From Dysgonamonadaceae bacterium (GTDB lineage: Bacteria; Bacteroidota; Bacteroidia; Bacteroidales; Dysgonomonadaceae), in assembly GCA_031254645.1 (NCBI GenBank), contig JAIRUA010000031.1, positions 124,001 to 188,000 on the forward strand: 64,000 nt of DNA, read 5' to 3'. Of this stretch, positions 15,866-25,755 are shown piece by piece. How positions within the stretch are numbered: position 1 is the stretch's first letter; each line of letters opens with the position of its first letter. The notes below the pieces were generated by a model, which worked only from the letters and a program-made list of their open reading frames with translations, was not told the origin of the DNA and searched no databases. The position numbers were made by a program, and so were the translations under genes.

Positions 15866-17566
15866 TTATTCCCCAGAGAAGTAGATGTTGTCTAAGAAAT
15901 CAGGAATTTTCATATCTTGGGGCAATCCTATTTTCTTACGCAATTCGGAGCGGCGCACTTGTATAGTTTCTTCCTTTTGTTCAAGTATGAATGCTATTTT
16001 TCTGACACTAAGATTACCGTAAGAGAGAATACAGATACGAAGCTCGGTTTCTGTCAATAAGGAATATTTGTTTTTTATTTTTTCATAAAGACCGGGACGT
16101 TCTTCGTTGAAAAATTGAAACAATGGTTTCCATCGTTCATCTATGTTTTGACTGCCATACAAAATATTGTTTAACGTGCCAAGCGCAAGTTTTTTATCAG
16201 TTTCTTCTTTTGCTTTATTTATTTCCACTGCCTTTTCCGCAACATTAAATCGCCATAGAAACTCATTCCGCATATCGGCTCTTTTTTGTGTATTAATATC
16301 CTGAATAGTAAATTCAAGGTCGCGATTCATATCTTCCAACGTCTCAATTTTTCGCAATGCCTCTTCTCGTCTTTTTCTTTGGATAATCCGATAAGCAACA
16401 AAGAGGACAGCAACGACAATAACCGTTAACAGTAAAAAGATAATCCAATACAGCCGAGTGATAAGTTGTTGGTTGTAGCGATGCTGTAGCACCTCAAAAT
16501 TGTATCTCTGTTGCACCTCATAAACCGATTGTTCTAAGCGTTTTCGGGTCATTCTTTCCGCTAATCCCATCTCCTCATCTTGATAGACAAATGCAGCACC
16601 GAAATCATTGTTCATTTTGGCATTTGCTGCTAAAAAATGATAAGTTCCTACTTTGAAATACAGGTCATCGGATTGCTCTACCACTTGTTTCAATTTATCA
16701 ACATATACAGTCAAAGAATCCGACTGTTTGGTACTCATGAATAGCTTTGCAAAACTCAAATAATAACGGGACAAGTTCGCAGTATCATTGTTTAGCGTAA
16801 ACGATTGCCGCAAATAGCCTTCCGCTTTTTCATATTCGCCCGCTCTAGTATAAGTTGCAGATATATTTTGCATCAAGTGTCTCGCTAATTCGCTGTTTCC
16901 ACTGTTTTTTGCCAATTCTAATCCTTTGTAATAAGCAATAAATGTACTATCAGGCTGTCTCAAATACGAGTGCATTAACCCAATTGCTATAAAACTGCTC
17001 GCCTGTTTTTCCGTTGCATTATCAAGAAGAGAGTTCGCAAAAAATCTTTCGGCAATTTTGTACTGCTCCAATGCTTCTGTATATAAAGTGGCATCTCGCA
17101 ACAAATCGCCAATATTATATTGTATCAAACCTTGCAAATCGGCATCATTGGTTTTCATTGCATATTTCGCCGCGTGTTTGTATTGTTCCATTGCGTTTTC
17201 AAAATCTTCCTGTTCGAGATACACGCAACCACTGTAAAAATACGCCAAAGCAGTTTGTCGCGCATCTTGGTTGTATTTTGCAAAATAGTCTCTCGCAACA
17301 AAAATAACCGTATCTGCATCTATCGGAGAATAGTCTCGGTATCGTACCTGCACCCGCGTTACAAGATAAGACATATATTCTCTTTTGTTCAAACTCTGTT
17401 CGGGATAAAAAATAGAATCAATCAAATGTAAAGCGACTTCGGGCTGTGTGTCTACAAGTGCTTGCGCCTGTCTCAATAAATCTCGCGCTTCGCGCTGTGG
17501 GTTGCAGGCAAATAACAATAGAATAGTAACAAAAAATAATAATATAGATAGATTACGATGTTTCAT
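15866..17566 (-). CDS. membrane-anchored TPR transcriptional regulator
   Basis: The 566-residue protein begins with a signal sequence ending in lipobox-like LLFACNP (Cys21), so the TPR region should be outside the cytoplasmic membrane. TPR-type repeats run from about 25 to 340 (e.g. LAYFYSGCVYLEQEDFENAMEQYKHAAKYA). A membrane helix (RLYWIIFLLLTVIVVAVLF, about 370-390) is followed by a coiled coil and a C-terminal HTH (LTETELRICILSYGNLSVRKIAFILEQKEETIQVRRSELRKKIG). This is a one-protein sensor-regulator layout common in Bacteroides. The start at 17566 follows the signal peptide. Confidence 0.8.
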   Translation of the reverse strand: MKHRNLSILLFFVTILLLFACNPQREARDLLRQAQALVDTQPEVALHLIDSIFYPEQSLNKREYMSYLVTRVQVRYRDYSPIDADTVIFVARDYFAKYNQDARQTALAYFYSGCVYLEQEDFENAMEQYKHAAKYAMKTNDADLQGLIQYNIGDLLRDATLYTEALEQYKIAERFFANSLLDNATEKQASSFIAIGLMHSYLRQPDSTFIAYYKGLELAKNSGNSELARHLMQNISATYTRAGEYEKAEGYLRQSFTLNNDTANLSRYYLSFAKLFMSTKQSDSLTVYVDKLKQVVEQSDDLYFKVGTYHFLAANAKMNNDFGAAFVYQDEEMGLAERMTRKRLEQSVYEVQQRYNFEVLQHRYNQQLITRLYWIIFLLLTVIVVAVLFVAYRIIQRKRREEALRKIETLEDMNRDLEFTIQDINTQKRADMRNEFLWRFNVAEKAVEINKAKEETDKKLALGTLNNILYGSQNIDERWKPLFQFFNEERPGLYEKIKNKYSLLTETELRICILSYGNLSVRKIAFILEQKEETIQVRRSELRKKIGLPQDMKIPDFLDNIYFSGE

Positions 17567-17827
17567 AATGAACAAGTTTTCAATTGTCAAACTATTACAA
17601 TTGTGCTTCCGGTTCCGGCTTAATTAAAAGTCGGAGGTCAAAGATAGAAATAATTATGCAACAAAGACTATTTTTCTTCCAAAAAAGATGGGATCTACTT
17701 ATTAGTAATGTAAAAAGGAACTTTCAATAATTTTTCAACATTTTTCACCTCTTCCCTTGCATTTCTCCCTTATAATGCGTAATATTGTGCCCTATTGGCA
17801 ATATTTGTCAGCATATTAAGTAAAACA

Positions 17828-19990
17828 ATGAGAAAGAAGTCCGTCATATTATTTTTTCTGCTATATCTTGTTTGCTCGAATGTATCCGGGGGAAACTATT
17901 TGCCTTTAGATACCATTCTGAAACGAACAATGAGCGCTGCCGAAAAATATAACGGACTGGTAGAAAGCTTCAAAGCTGAAGTGTACACGCGTACTTTTGT
18001 GGAAACAATCAGACGAAATTTTCTATATAGACATACACACAACATTCCCGGATTTGTACTACACGACCCGAATAACAATGAAGCACTTATCGAAACATTG
18101 AGCACTCTGCGCTTCGAATATCCGAACAATTATATGCTCGATATCAACCACGTAACCGGCACATTAACAAGCAGAAGAGATATTGATATGATTCCTTTCA
18201 ATCTGCTCAACATCAATATTTACGGAGAAACAACCAACGACGAGAGTTTTTTTATGCCCACACGATTCAACACGGCAAGATATTACAATTATCGCTTGTA
18301 CGCTTCGTTTCCGGAAAACAATAAAACTTACTATATCATCTACTACACACCTATTTATGAAAATACGAAACTGTTGCGAGGGCATTTTATTGTGGAAAGC
18401 GGTACGTGGCGCATCAAGTTTTTTAGGGGAGAAGGATTAGCGATCTTCTCCGATTTTTCATTCGAAATTACGATGGGAAACGAATGGGTAACGAACTATC
18501 TGCCACAGGATTTCATTATTCATCAAAGGGCATCTTATTTAGGGAATATCATCGAAAATCGGCATTTGGCGCGCATTACGTATAAAGATATTATTTTGCG
18601 ACAACCGTCTAAACCGTATAGATCGCTGAATATTAGTGATTTTTATAGAGTTCGTTTGGATTCAGTGCCACTATATAGCGATTCCGTTTTTTGGAACGAA
18701 AGAAGACCTATCCCTTTGGAAGATAGGGAGAAAGCTGTTATGCATCGCTTTCACGAAAGACAGCAAGAGAAATTGCAACAAAGTATGACACAAACCGATT
18801 CTATTTCCGGCGGACAAAGAATGACACAATTTGCACAGCGAATGGTAATGAATTCGAATTACAGACTCAAATCTACAAGAATCGGCTATTCGGGACTGTT
18901 AAACCCCACAATGTTAGGATATTCTACTTATGACGGATTTACTTATCGGCAAAAAATATCGCTCAATGTGGACTTATACAGAGGTAGACAAACGCTGAAT
19001 ACCAATGCTTTCGTCGGATATATGTTTAGACACAAAGAGTTTTTTTCAGACATTACCACCACGTGGAATTACAATCCGTCTCATCTGAGAAGCCTCACGC
19101 TATCGCTCGGAAATGGAAACCCAACATACAGTTCACTTTTCATTCAACAAGTGCAAGATAGTCTCAGACAGAGCGGACTCACATTTGATGATATTGCGCT
19201 GCCATATTATCGAGATTATTATATGCGATTGTTTAATACATACGAAGTTACAAATGGTCTGTTGCTCAATACCGGTGTGAGCTATCATTTCAGAGTGGGA
19301 AGAAATAAGAAGTCGGCTTTGAGGTCTTCTACAAACGAAGAAACATCTGATAATATTGACGATTTGTTTGGTACGCGTCGGGATTTTATGCCGTTTATTC
19401 GTGTTAGTTGGACACCACAACAGTATTACCGTTACGAAGGGCGACAAAAGATTTACGTTCGTTCACGCTACCCTACCTTCAAAATCGAAATGGCGCGTTC
19501 ATTCGAAAATATTTTGGGCGGTATGTCGGATTATGGACGAATTGAATTTGATATGAATCATAATATTCCATTCGGACTGATGCAATCGTTTAAATATCAC
19601 GTTGGCGCAGGGACATTTATTAATCAAAAAACAGAATATTTTGCCGATTTCATCTATTTTCAAAGAAACAACTTTCCCGAAAGTTGGCACGATGGCGTGG
19701 GTGGCGTTTTCAATCTGTTGGATAGACGTTTATTCAATGCTTCCGACTCTTATGTACAAGCACATTTGATGTACGAAACGCCTTTCCTTATTTTGAAAAG
19801 TATTCCTTTTATTACCAACTTCGCTGATAAAGAGCGTATCTATGTAAGTCAATTATATACACCGCAAATCGTTTCGTACACAGAATTGGGATATGGTATC
19901 GGTAATCGTTTTTTCAATGCGGCGGTGTTTGGATCTTTTCATAGACTTGATTTCAAGAGAATTGGTGCGAGGATAGTGTTTGAGATGTAG
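17828..19990 (+). CDS. DUF5686 family outer-membrane protein (720 aa)
   Basis: A signal peptide (MRKKSVILFFLLYLVCSNVSG) leads into an N-terminal region resembling that following the carboxypeptidase-D-like domain in DUF5686 proteins (FKAEVYTRTFVETIRRNFLYRH), and the second half is a large beta barrel (RQKISLNVDLYRGRQTLNTNAFVGYMF... ending RIGARIVFEM). The usual N-terminal carboxypeptidase-D-like domain of the family is absent. Location is the outer membrane; the function is unknown, with transport or surface assembly as guesses. It is transcribed alone and converges on the PspC gene. Confidence 0.75.
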   Translation: MRKKSVILFFLLYLVCSNVSGGNYLPLDTILKRTMSAAEKYNGLVESFKAEVYTRTFVETIRRNFLYRHTHNIPGFVLHDPNNNEALIETLSTLRFEYPNNYMLDINHVTGTLTSRRDIDMIPFNLLNINIYGETTNDESFFMPTRFNTARYYNYRLYASFPENNKTYYIIYYTPIYENTKLLRGHFIVESGTWRIKFFRGEGLAIFSDFSFEITMGNEWVTNYLPQDFIIHQRASYLGNIIENRHLARITYKDIILRQPSKPYRSLNISDFYRVRLDSVPLYSDSVFWNERRPIPLEDREKAVMHRFHERQQEKLQQSMTQTDSISGGQRMTQFAQRMVMNSNYRLKSTRIGYSGLLNPTMLGYSTYDGFTYRQKISLNVDLYRGRQTLNTNAFVGYMFRHKEFFSDITTTWNYNPSHLRSLTLSLGNGNPTYSSLFIQQVQDSLRQSGLTFDDIALPYYRDYYMRLFNTYEVTNGLLLNTGVSYHFRVGRNKKSALRSSTNEETSDNIDDLFGTRRDFMPFIRVSWTPQQYYRYEGRQKIYVRSRYPTFKIEMARSFENILGGMSDYGRIEFDMNHNIPFGLMQSFKYHVGAGTFINQKTEYFADFIYFQRNNFPESWHDGVGGVFNLLDRRLFNASDSYVQAHLMYETPFLILKSIPFITNFADKERIYVSQLYTPQIVSYTELGYGIGNRFFNAAVFGSFHRLDFKRIGARIVFEM

Positions 19991-20078
19991 ATTTTTATTT
20001 ACGATTTTAGATTTACGATTTTAGATTTGTAAAATCTGCGAATTCAATCGTAAATCTAAAATCGTAAATCGTAAATTA
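19991..20078. repeat. inverted repeat, TAAAATCGTAAATC family (B), convergent gap
   Basis: The left arm (about 19998-20030) has TTTACGATTTTAGATTTACG units. The right arm (about 20046-20077) has TCGTAAATCTAAAATCGTAAATC units, complementary over about 30 nt. It joins the DUF5686 stop to the end of the PspC gene with nothing else in between. Confidence 0.8.
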
Positions 20079-22136
20079 ATTAATCCGTCGTCTTACCACC
20101 TTTGGCGGCGCATTGCGTTTAAATCTGTTTAATTCATCACTTACTTCCAAACTTTTTCCGGCAGGAACCAGGATTTCAATCGTAACACTTTGGTCGCGAA
20201 ATCCTTGCGAAACAGGAATTGACAGAAATTCGGGCAGTAGCAGCAGTGAATCTTTTTGTACTATATTGTACGTAATTTGCCTCGCATTTGTTTGTGCCGA
20301 ACGAAGATCTCTTCCGCGCGATGCGACAATCGTTCGCACGCTAAATAACGAATCGGACGTTTCGCGAATTTGCAAATTAATATTTCTCCATAGCAACGAA
20401 TCTTCATTGACAGTCAGATACGGCAAATCGTGAGTTTCGGCACCAGGTCCAAACCCTGTTTTTATGACAGAAAAATCATCATTATAAGGCAACATTTCCA
20501 AAATCATTTTACCTGTAGAAATGGGTGAAATGGTGATATTTCTCTCATAAGAGCCTTCATCCTTAAATTTTGATACAATATTGGAGGCAAGCACACCGCT
20601 CAAAACCACGCCTGACAACCACAAAAGTAATGCTACTATACCAATGACCGGGCGAGATTTCGCTTGCATACTGCGACGAATAACCCAAACAATGATCGCC
20701 GCAATGGGAACAATCAGCAGTAGACTGGCAGAAAACCACAAAAGTATTGTTTCCGTTCCTGCATCAATAAACAGCGATTTCAACGAACACAACTGCGCTC
20801 CGGTAAACATCAGTGCCACAAAAACGGCCAACAACACCATTCCGACAAGTCCGATAAAGGCAAAAAATATAATTTTAAAGAAAACTACTATTGCCTTCAA
20901 ACAACCCGATCTTTCCGGCTGTGAAAAAGAGGTCTTGTATTTCGCATTGTTTCGGATATTTGTAGCAGAAGGTTTTTCTTCCTTACAATAACTTGCTTCG
21001 TGTTCGGTTTCATTTTCGGCACGATTTTTTACATTCGAAACATTGTCGCTTACTGTTTCACGAATAGATTTGATATAATCTTCTTCGCCCAACATTTCAA
21101 GTTTTTGCTTGACTGTTTTGGCTTTGGGAATAATAATCCAAAGTATAAAATAGACGGCGAAAAATGCAATATTATACCTCACTTGAAAAGAAGTGTTATT
21201 AGTCTGCCACCAAAAAGGGAGTGTAATATATGAAGTAAGCATATAGAAAATAAACGGCAAAAGAAAAAACAGCCGAGGAATCCAAGCGTCTATTTTGAAA
21301 TATGTAGCAATTCCGCCACATACACCGGCAATAAATCTATTGTTCGGACTGCGATAAAGTCGTTTAGCAGCATTTGCTTTCAAATATTCCGGTGTCATAA
21401 GAATCCAAAGAATCAGATATAAAAAAACCGGAATAAAAGGAAAAGACCACGATTTTTGCATTCCGCCCCACAATACACCATAAAAAACAGACGCGAATAC
21501 CACAACAATCACTCTCACCAAAGTAGGGTCAACCTGAAAATAGTTTGCTATTCCGCTACAAACACCACCAATCATCTTCTCATTTTTATTACGATATAGT
21601 TTTTTCCCGCCATTATTCCCCAAATCTTTCGGTTTCAATACAATCCACAACACGATATACGCAATCCACGAAAATGAAAAACACAACACAAATACAAGTC
21701 GCACCAATATCGGGTCGATTTTGAAATAATCTGCCAAGCCACTACAGACGCCACCAATAATTTTATCGTTGGTATTGCGGAATAATGGACAACGCTCATT
21801 GCTGTTTGTTGAGTTTGTGTTTTCTTTATCCGAAGAAAACTTTTCCTCCGCATTAGCTGAAACTTCTTCGTAATTCGCATCAAAATCTTCGGGTTTACCG
21901 ATGCTCGTGATAACTGCTTCTACATCCTCATCGGTAATGCAAGGAATACCGAGTTTTAAGCGATTACCAAACAATTCGGCAATTCGGCTTTCGATGTCGT
22001 TGACAATCTCTTCGCCACACTCTTCGCGTGAAAAATAGCGTTTGAGACTATCGATATACTGTTTCAATATGTCGTAAGCCGTTTCTTCAATGGCAATTAC
22101 CTGTCCTTGAAAATTTATGTTTATTACCTTCTTCAT
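20076..22136 (-). CDS. PspC domain protein with three PspC repeats
   Basis: 686 residues. The N-terminal 90 residues (QVIAIEETAYDILKQYIDSLKRYFSREE...) are the cytoplasmic domain typical of Bacteroidota PspC proteins. Then come three PspC domains at about 112-172, 180-250 and 258-330, each with the IGGVCSGLADYF-type core. These are membrane-embedded, and further membrane helices lie at about 425-515. The C-terminal part (about 530-686) is probably a periplasmic domain ending with basic KRNAPPKVVRRRIN. Proteins of this family answer to envelope stress. It overlaps by 4 nt with the PadR gene upstream, so the two are translationally coupled. Confidence 0.85.
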   Translation of the reverse strand: MKKVININFQGQVIAIEETAYDILKQYIDSLKRYFSREECGEEIVNDIESRIAELFGNRLKLGIPCITDEDVEAVITSIGKPEDFDANYEEVSANAEEKFSSDKENTNSTNSNERCPLFRNTNDKIIGGVCSGLADYFKIDPILVRLVFVLCFSFSWIAYIVLWIVLKPKDLGNNGGKKLYRNKNEKMIGGVCSGIANYFQVDPTLVRVIVVVFASVFYGVLWGGMQKSWSFPFIPVFLYLILWILMTPEYLKANAAKRLYRSPNNRFIAGVCGGIATYFKIDAWIPRLFFLLPFIFYMLTSYITLPFWWQTNNTSFQVRYNIAFFAVYFILWIIIPKAKTVKQKLEMLGEEDYIKSIRETVSDNVSNVKNRAENETEHEASYCKEEKPSATNIRNNAKYKTSFSQPERSGCLKAIVVFFKIIFFAFIGLVGMVLLAVFVALMFTGAQLCSLKSLFIDAGTETILLWFSASLLLIVPIAAIIVWVIRRSMQAKSRPVIGIVALLLWLSGVVLSGVLASNIVSKFKDEGSYERNITISPISTGKMILEMLPYNDDFSVIKTGFGPGAETHDLPYLTVNEDSLLWRNINLQIRETSDSLFSVRTIVASRGRDLRSAQTNARQITYNIVQKDSLLLLPEFLSIPVSQGFRDQSVTIEILVPAGKSLEVSDELNRFKRNAPPKVVRRRIN

Positions 22137-22531
22137 ACTGTGTCGAAATTATTATTTTGTGATTGATTTTGTTCGATTTGGCTACTGCCGATTTCCAATT
22201 CATTTGTTTTACGCGCTAGCTTTTCCACGCCTGTGGCAAGTTCGTTCCACGTAGATTCCAGTAGTTTGTAAAACTCCTCTCCTTTTTCCGTCAGCCGAAA
22301 ATATTTTCTCGGTGGTCCCGAATTGCTTTCTACCCAACGGTACGATAACAATTCCGCATTTTTCAAGCGACTTAGCAGCGGATAAAGCGTACCTTCGAGC
22401 ATTTGCAATCCTGCACTTTTCATTTCGTCAGTAATGTCACCCGGATAGGCTTCGCCTCGCTTGATAACGGAAAGTATGCAATATTCAAACACTCCTTTCC
22501 GCATTTGGCTTTGTGTATTTTCTACGTTCAT
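22133..22531 (-). CDS. PadR family transcriptional regulator
   Basis: 132 residues, with the winged-helix PadR domain in the first 95: FEYCILSVIKRGEAYPGDITDEMKSAGLQMLEGTLYPLLSRLKNAELLSYRW then GPPRKYFRLTEKGEEFYKLL. The C-terminal tail is short (class 2 PadR). Its stop overlaps the start of the PspC gene (ATGA), a pairing often seen in Bacteroidota where the repressor controls its own envelope-stress operon. The signal is unknown. Confidence 0.9.
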   Translation of the reverse strand: MNVENTQSQMRKGVFEYCILSVIKRGEAYPGDITDEMKSAGLQMLEGTLYPLLSRLKNAELLSYRWVESNSGPPRKYFRLTEKGEEFYKLLESTWNELATGVEKLARKTNELEIGSSQIEQNQSQNNNFDTV

Positions 22532-22655
22532 ATGACTTTCATTGAGTTTTATAGTGCAAAGGTAATATAAAATAAAATACTATGCAATACAAAGTACCAA
22601 CAAAATGAATATGATTACATTTATTTAACTTTTAATAATATAGAGTTTCTCGATT

Positions 22656-22690
22656 TTGAAGGCATTGAAAGGCGAAAATTCGTATCTTTG
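22656..22690 (+). promoter_or_regulatory. promoter of coaC
   Basis: TTTG (22656-22659) and TATCTTTG (22683-22690), 23 nt apart, fit the Bacteroidota promoter though the spacing is a little long. The leader to the ATG (22810) is about 110 nt. Confidence 0.5.
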
Positions 22691-22772
22691 ACTATTCAAA
22701 AATGCATCGTATAGATTTCGATAATCAATTGCAAATAAATAAATTATATTTTTTATAATCAAATAATTTGCC

Positions 22773-22804
22773 AATCTAAAATCGTAAATCTAAAATCGTA
22801 AATC
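22773..22804. repeat. TAAAATCGTAAATC repeat, single arm, in front of coaC (family B)
   Basis: AATCTAAAATCGTAAATC and TAAAATCGTAAATC units end 5 nt before the coaC ATG. The opposite arm is missing. This is the same side of the structure that abuts the starts of rnpA and the DUF4271 gene. Confidence 0.7.
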
Positions 22805-22809
22805 AAATT

Positions 22810-23367
22810 ATGTCTTTACAAAATAAACGTATCGTTTTAGGTATCACAGGCAGTATTGCTGCCTATAAATCGGCTGTGCTTACCCGGTTGTTCATCAAAA
22901 AAGGCGCTGAAGTGCAAATCGTTATCACTCCTGCCGGAAAAGAGTTTATCACGCCCGTTACTTTGTCGGCATTATCGCAAAAAGCCGTTGTGAGTGAATT
23001 TTTCACGGCAAACAACGGCACTTGGCACAGTCACGTCGATTTGGGATTGTGGGCTGATGCGATGATTATTGCGCCTGCCACTGCATCAACTATCGGAAAA
23101 ATGGCAAATGGCATTGCCGATAATATGCTCATCACGACATATTTGTCGATGAAAGCACCCGTTTTCGTTGCTCCGGCAATGGATTTGGATATGTTTCGCC
23201 ATCCAAGCACGAAACGGAATATCGATATTCTTCGTTCTTACGGAAATCATATTATCGAACCCACCGAAGGGCAACTTGCAAGCCATCTCGAAGGCAAAGG
23301 ACGAATGCAAGAGCCGGAAAATATCGTAACTTATATAGAAGATTTTTTCGCATTGAAAGATGAGTAA
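22810..23367 (+). CDS. coaC: phosphopantothenoylcysteine decarboxylase, separate CoaC half
   Basis: A flavoprotein that decarboxylates 4'-phosphopantothenoylcysteine in coenzyme A synthesis. 185 residues match the N-terminal half of the bifunctional CoaBC: LGITGSIAAYKSAVLTRLF, the active-site region GTWHSHVDLGLWADAMIIAPATAST, and APAMDLDMFRHPST. The frame ends at LKDE just where the linker to the synthetase half should be. Its stop codon overlaps the next start by 8 nt (23360-23367), so the two halves are separate, coupled genes, or the result of a single frameshift in the linker. Confidence 0.9.
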   Translation: MSLQNKRIVLGITGSIAAYKSAVLTRLFIKKGAEVQIVITPAGKEFITPVTLSALSQKAVVSEFFTANNGTWHSHVDLGLWADAMIIAPATASTIGKMANGIADNMLITTYLSMKAPVFVAPAMDLDMFRHPSTKRNIDILRSYGNHIIEPTEGQLASHLEGKGRMQEPENIVTYIEDFFALKDE

Positions 23368-24028
23368 CAGCCTATTACATAAAAAAATTCTCATCACTGC
23401 CGGACCTACGTACGAACGGATTGATCCTGTCCGGTTTATCGGAAATTTTTCAACAGGAAAAATGGGTTTCGCTATTGCCGAAGAATGCGCCGCACGTGGT
23501 GCGGAAGTAACATTGATTGCAGGCGTTACATCTCTGTCCATTTCGCACCCCAATATTCGAAGAATTGATGTGGAATCGGCAATTGAAATGTATAATGCTG
23601 CCATTCAAGCGTTTTCCGAAACAGATATCGCGATTCTTTCCGCTGCCGTTGCCGATTACAGACCGTTGCAATTTACAGACGAAAAAATAAAACGTAATGA
23701 GGGCGAAAATCTTACTATTACGCTCATTCCCAACCCCGATATTGCCGCTACACTCGGACAAATGAAAAAACCACACCAAACTCTCGTAGGCTTCGCTTTA
23801 GAAACCAATAACGAAGAAGAAAATGCGTTGAAAAAGATGAAGAAAAAAAATCTCGACTTCATCGTTCTCAATTCGCTAAAAGACAGTGGTGCAGGTTTTG
23901 GACACGATACGAATAAGGTTTCGATTTTGTTTGCTAATAGTGAGAAAAAATCGTTTGAGTTGAAAAGTAAGAAAGAAGTGGCGAGGGACATAGTTAATGT
24001 ACTAATGGATAATATGCTAATGTGCTAA
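23360..24028 (+). CDS. coaB: phosphopantothenate-cysteine ligase, separate CoaB half
   Basis: Joins cysteine to 4'-phosphopantothenate, the step before CoaC. 222 residues match the C-terminal half of CoaBC: KILITAGPTYERIDPVRFIGNFSTGKMGFAIAEE, AILSAAVADYRP, and KKMKKKNLDFIVLNSL (the lysine motif of the active-site lid). It is in the +1 frame relative to coaC, with an 8-nt overlap of start and stop. The last residues (MDNMLMC) are encoded by a GTGCTAAT-type repeat that runs into the gene. Confidence 0.9.
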   Translation: MSNSLLHKKILITAGPTYERIDPVRFIGNFSTGKMGFAIAEECAARGAEVTLIAGVTSLSISHPNIRRIDVESAIEMYNAAIQAFSETDIAILSAAVADYRPLQFTDEKIKRNEGENLTITLIPNPDIAATLGQMKKPHQTLVGFALETNNEEENALKKMKKKNLDFIVLNSLKDSGAGFGHDTNKVSILFANSEKKSFELKSKKEVARDIVNVLMDNMLMC

Positions 24029-24032
24029 TGGT
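24000..24032. repeat. GTGCTAAT-type repeat, single arm, overlapping the end of coaB (family A)
   Basis: TACTAATGGATAATATGCTAATGTGCTAATGG spans the last 9 codons and stop of coaB and stops 5 nt before the next ATG. It therefore contributes coding sequence to CoaB. No opposite arm is visible. Confidence 0.7.
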
Positions 24033-24036
24033 TGTT

Positions 24037-25719
24037 ATGAATAAATTTTTCTCAATATTTCTATTCCTTTTCGTATCTATCGGGATATCCGCTCAAACTT
24101 ACCGAAATCCTGTAACCATTCCGGTTGCACTAAGCGGTAATTTCGGCGAATTGCGAAGTAACAACTTTCATTCCGGCATTGATTTTAAGACACAACAAGT
24201 CGTAAACAAACCCATTGTTTCCATTGCCGACGGCTATGTTTCGCGCATCAGCATTTCACCCGGCGGATATGGTTTAGCATTATATATCAATCACCCCGAA
24301 ACAGGACACACGAGCGTATATGCACATTTAAACAGTTTTTCACGCGCAATTGCCGATTATGTTATCGCAAAGCAATACGAATTAGAAAGTTTCAGTATTG
24401 ACATTCGTCCCCAGCAAGGATTATTTCCGGTACGAGCGGGAGAACAAATCGGATTAAGCGGCAACACAGGAAGTTCGAGCGGACCGCATTTACATTTCGA
24501 AATTCGCGACACACACACGCAAGATGCGTTAGATCCATTGGCTTTTATCACCCGCATCCCCGATACGCAAAGTCCTGATTTGAGAGGAATTGCGTTCTAT
24601 CCAAAACGTGGAAAAGGCGTGATAAACGATAGTCAAAATCCGATTAGAATCACTATTCGAAAAGACCAATCGGGAAAACCACTTGCGCTCGGACGTGAAA
24701 TTAACGCTTGGGGGCGCGTCGGGGTGGGTGTAAAAGCGTATGATAGAATGAACGGACAGTCAAATATTTACGGTGTGAAACACGTTCGCTTGTTTGTGGA
24801 CGCTGAAAAGGTTTTCAGTAGTTCGATTGAGCGTTTTCCTTTCGATAAACGACGAATGCTCAATACGTTTATCGATTATGAAGATTGGCGACAAAATCGT
24901 TCGCTTTTTATGCGTTCGTTTATCGAGCCGGGCAATACTTTGCCATTTTATCAGCAAATGGACGGTACCGGTTTTATTGATATCAATGAACAGCGCATCT
25001 ATCGTTTGCGTTACGAACTCGAAGATCATTACGGCAATGTACTCACTTATTCTTTTGTAATAAACGGACAGCCGCAAGTAATAGAAGAATTGCCTTTATG
25101 TCAAAACGTAATGCATTGGAACTTTTCCAATGCGTTTGTCGATTACGGTTTTCTTTTGACTATTCAACGAGGGAATTTGTATACTGATTTTTGTTTCACG
25201 CACAGCAAAACAGAAAATCCAAACTTTCTTTCCGATGTACACCAAGTGAATCATTCGCCTGTTCCGTTACACAATCAAGCCGAAATGTGGATAAAATTAA
25301 ATAACAATGCACCGAAAAATAAAAGCAATCTTGGCATTGTTCGAATTGCTGCCAATGGTAATGAGAGTTGGATAGGCGGACAATATAGTAATGGCGGGGT
25401 GAAAACTACTATTCGTGAATTGGGCGATAGATACGCCATCACTACAGACACTATACCGCCGACAATCACGCCGCTAGAGCCAACTACTTGGGCAAACAGG
25501 CGACAAATTCGCATTCGTCTCTCCGACAATTTGAGCGGTATCGCTTCTTTTCGCGGCGAAATCAACGGACAATTCGTTCTTTTTACACACGATATGAAGT
25601 CACCAATATATACTTACACTTTCGATGATTCGCGATTGCCGCAAGGCAAAAATTTGGTATTGACATTTACGGCAACGGATAATGCAGGGAATGAAGCGGA
25701 ATGTCGATGGGAATTTTAA
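24037..25719 (+). CDS. M23 family peptidase with C-terminal Ig-like region (560 aa)
   Basis: A signal peptide (FFSIFLFLFVSIGISAQ) is followed by a LytM/M23 zinc endopeptidase domain (about 25-170). Zinc ligands are visible in NFHSGIDFK (H..D) and in SGPHLHFEI (HxH), so the protein should cleave peptidoglycan cross-links or a related peptide in the periplasm. The rest (about 180-560) has repeated beta-sandwich segments ending SRLPQGKNLVLTFTATDNAGNEAECRW, perhaps surface-binding. ATG 24037 follows a repeat; earlier ATGs lie inside the repeat. It is next to coaB only 8 nt away. Confidence 0.85.
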   Translation: MNKFFSIFLFLFVSIGISAQTYRNPVTIPVALSGNFGELRSNNFHSGIDFKTQQVVNKPIVSIADGYVSRISISPGGYGLALYINHPETGHTSVYAHLNSFSRAIADYVIAKQYELESFSIDIRPQQGLFPVRAGEQIGLSGNTGSSSGPHLHFEIRDTHTQDALDPLAFITRIPDTQSPDLRGIAFYPKRGKGVINDSQNPIRITIRKDQSGKPLALGREINAWGRVGVGVKAYDRMNGQSNIYGVKHVRLFVDAEKVFSSSIERFPFDKRRMLNTFIDYEDWRQNRSLFMRSFIEPGNTLPFYQQMDGTGFIDINEQRIYRLRYELEDHYGNVLTYSFVINGQPQVIEELPLCQNVMHWNFSNAFVDYGFLLTIQRGNLYTDFCFTHSKTENPNFLSDVHQVNHSPVPLHNQAEMWIKLNNNAPKNKSNLGIVRIAANGNESWIGGQYSNGGVKTTIRELGDRYAITTDTIPPTITPLEPTTWANRRQIRIRLSDNLSGIASFRGEINGQFVLFTHDMKSPIYTYTFDDSRLPQGKNLVLTFTATDNAGNEAECRWEF

Positions 25720-25755
25720 TTTGAAAGGAAAGGAAAGAAACCAAAACAAATAACT

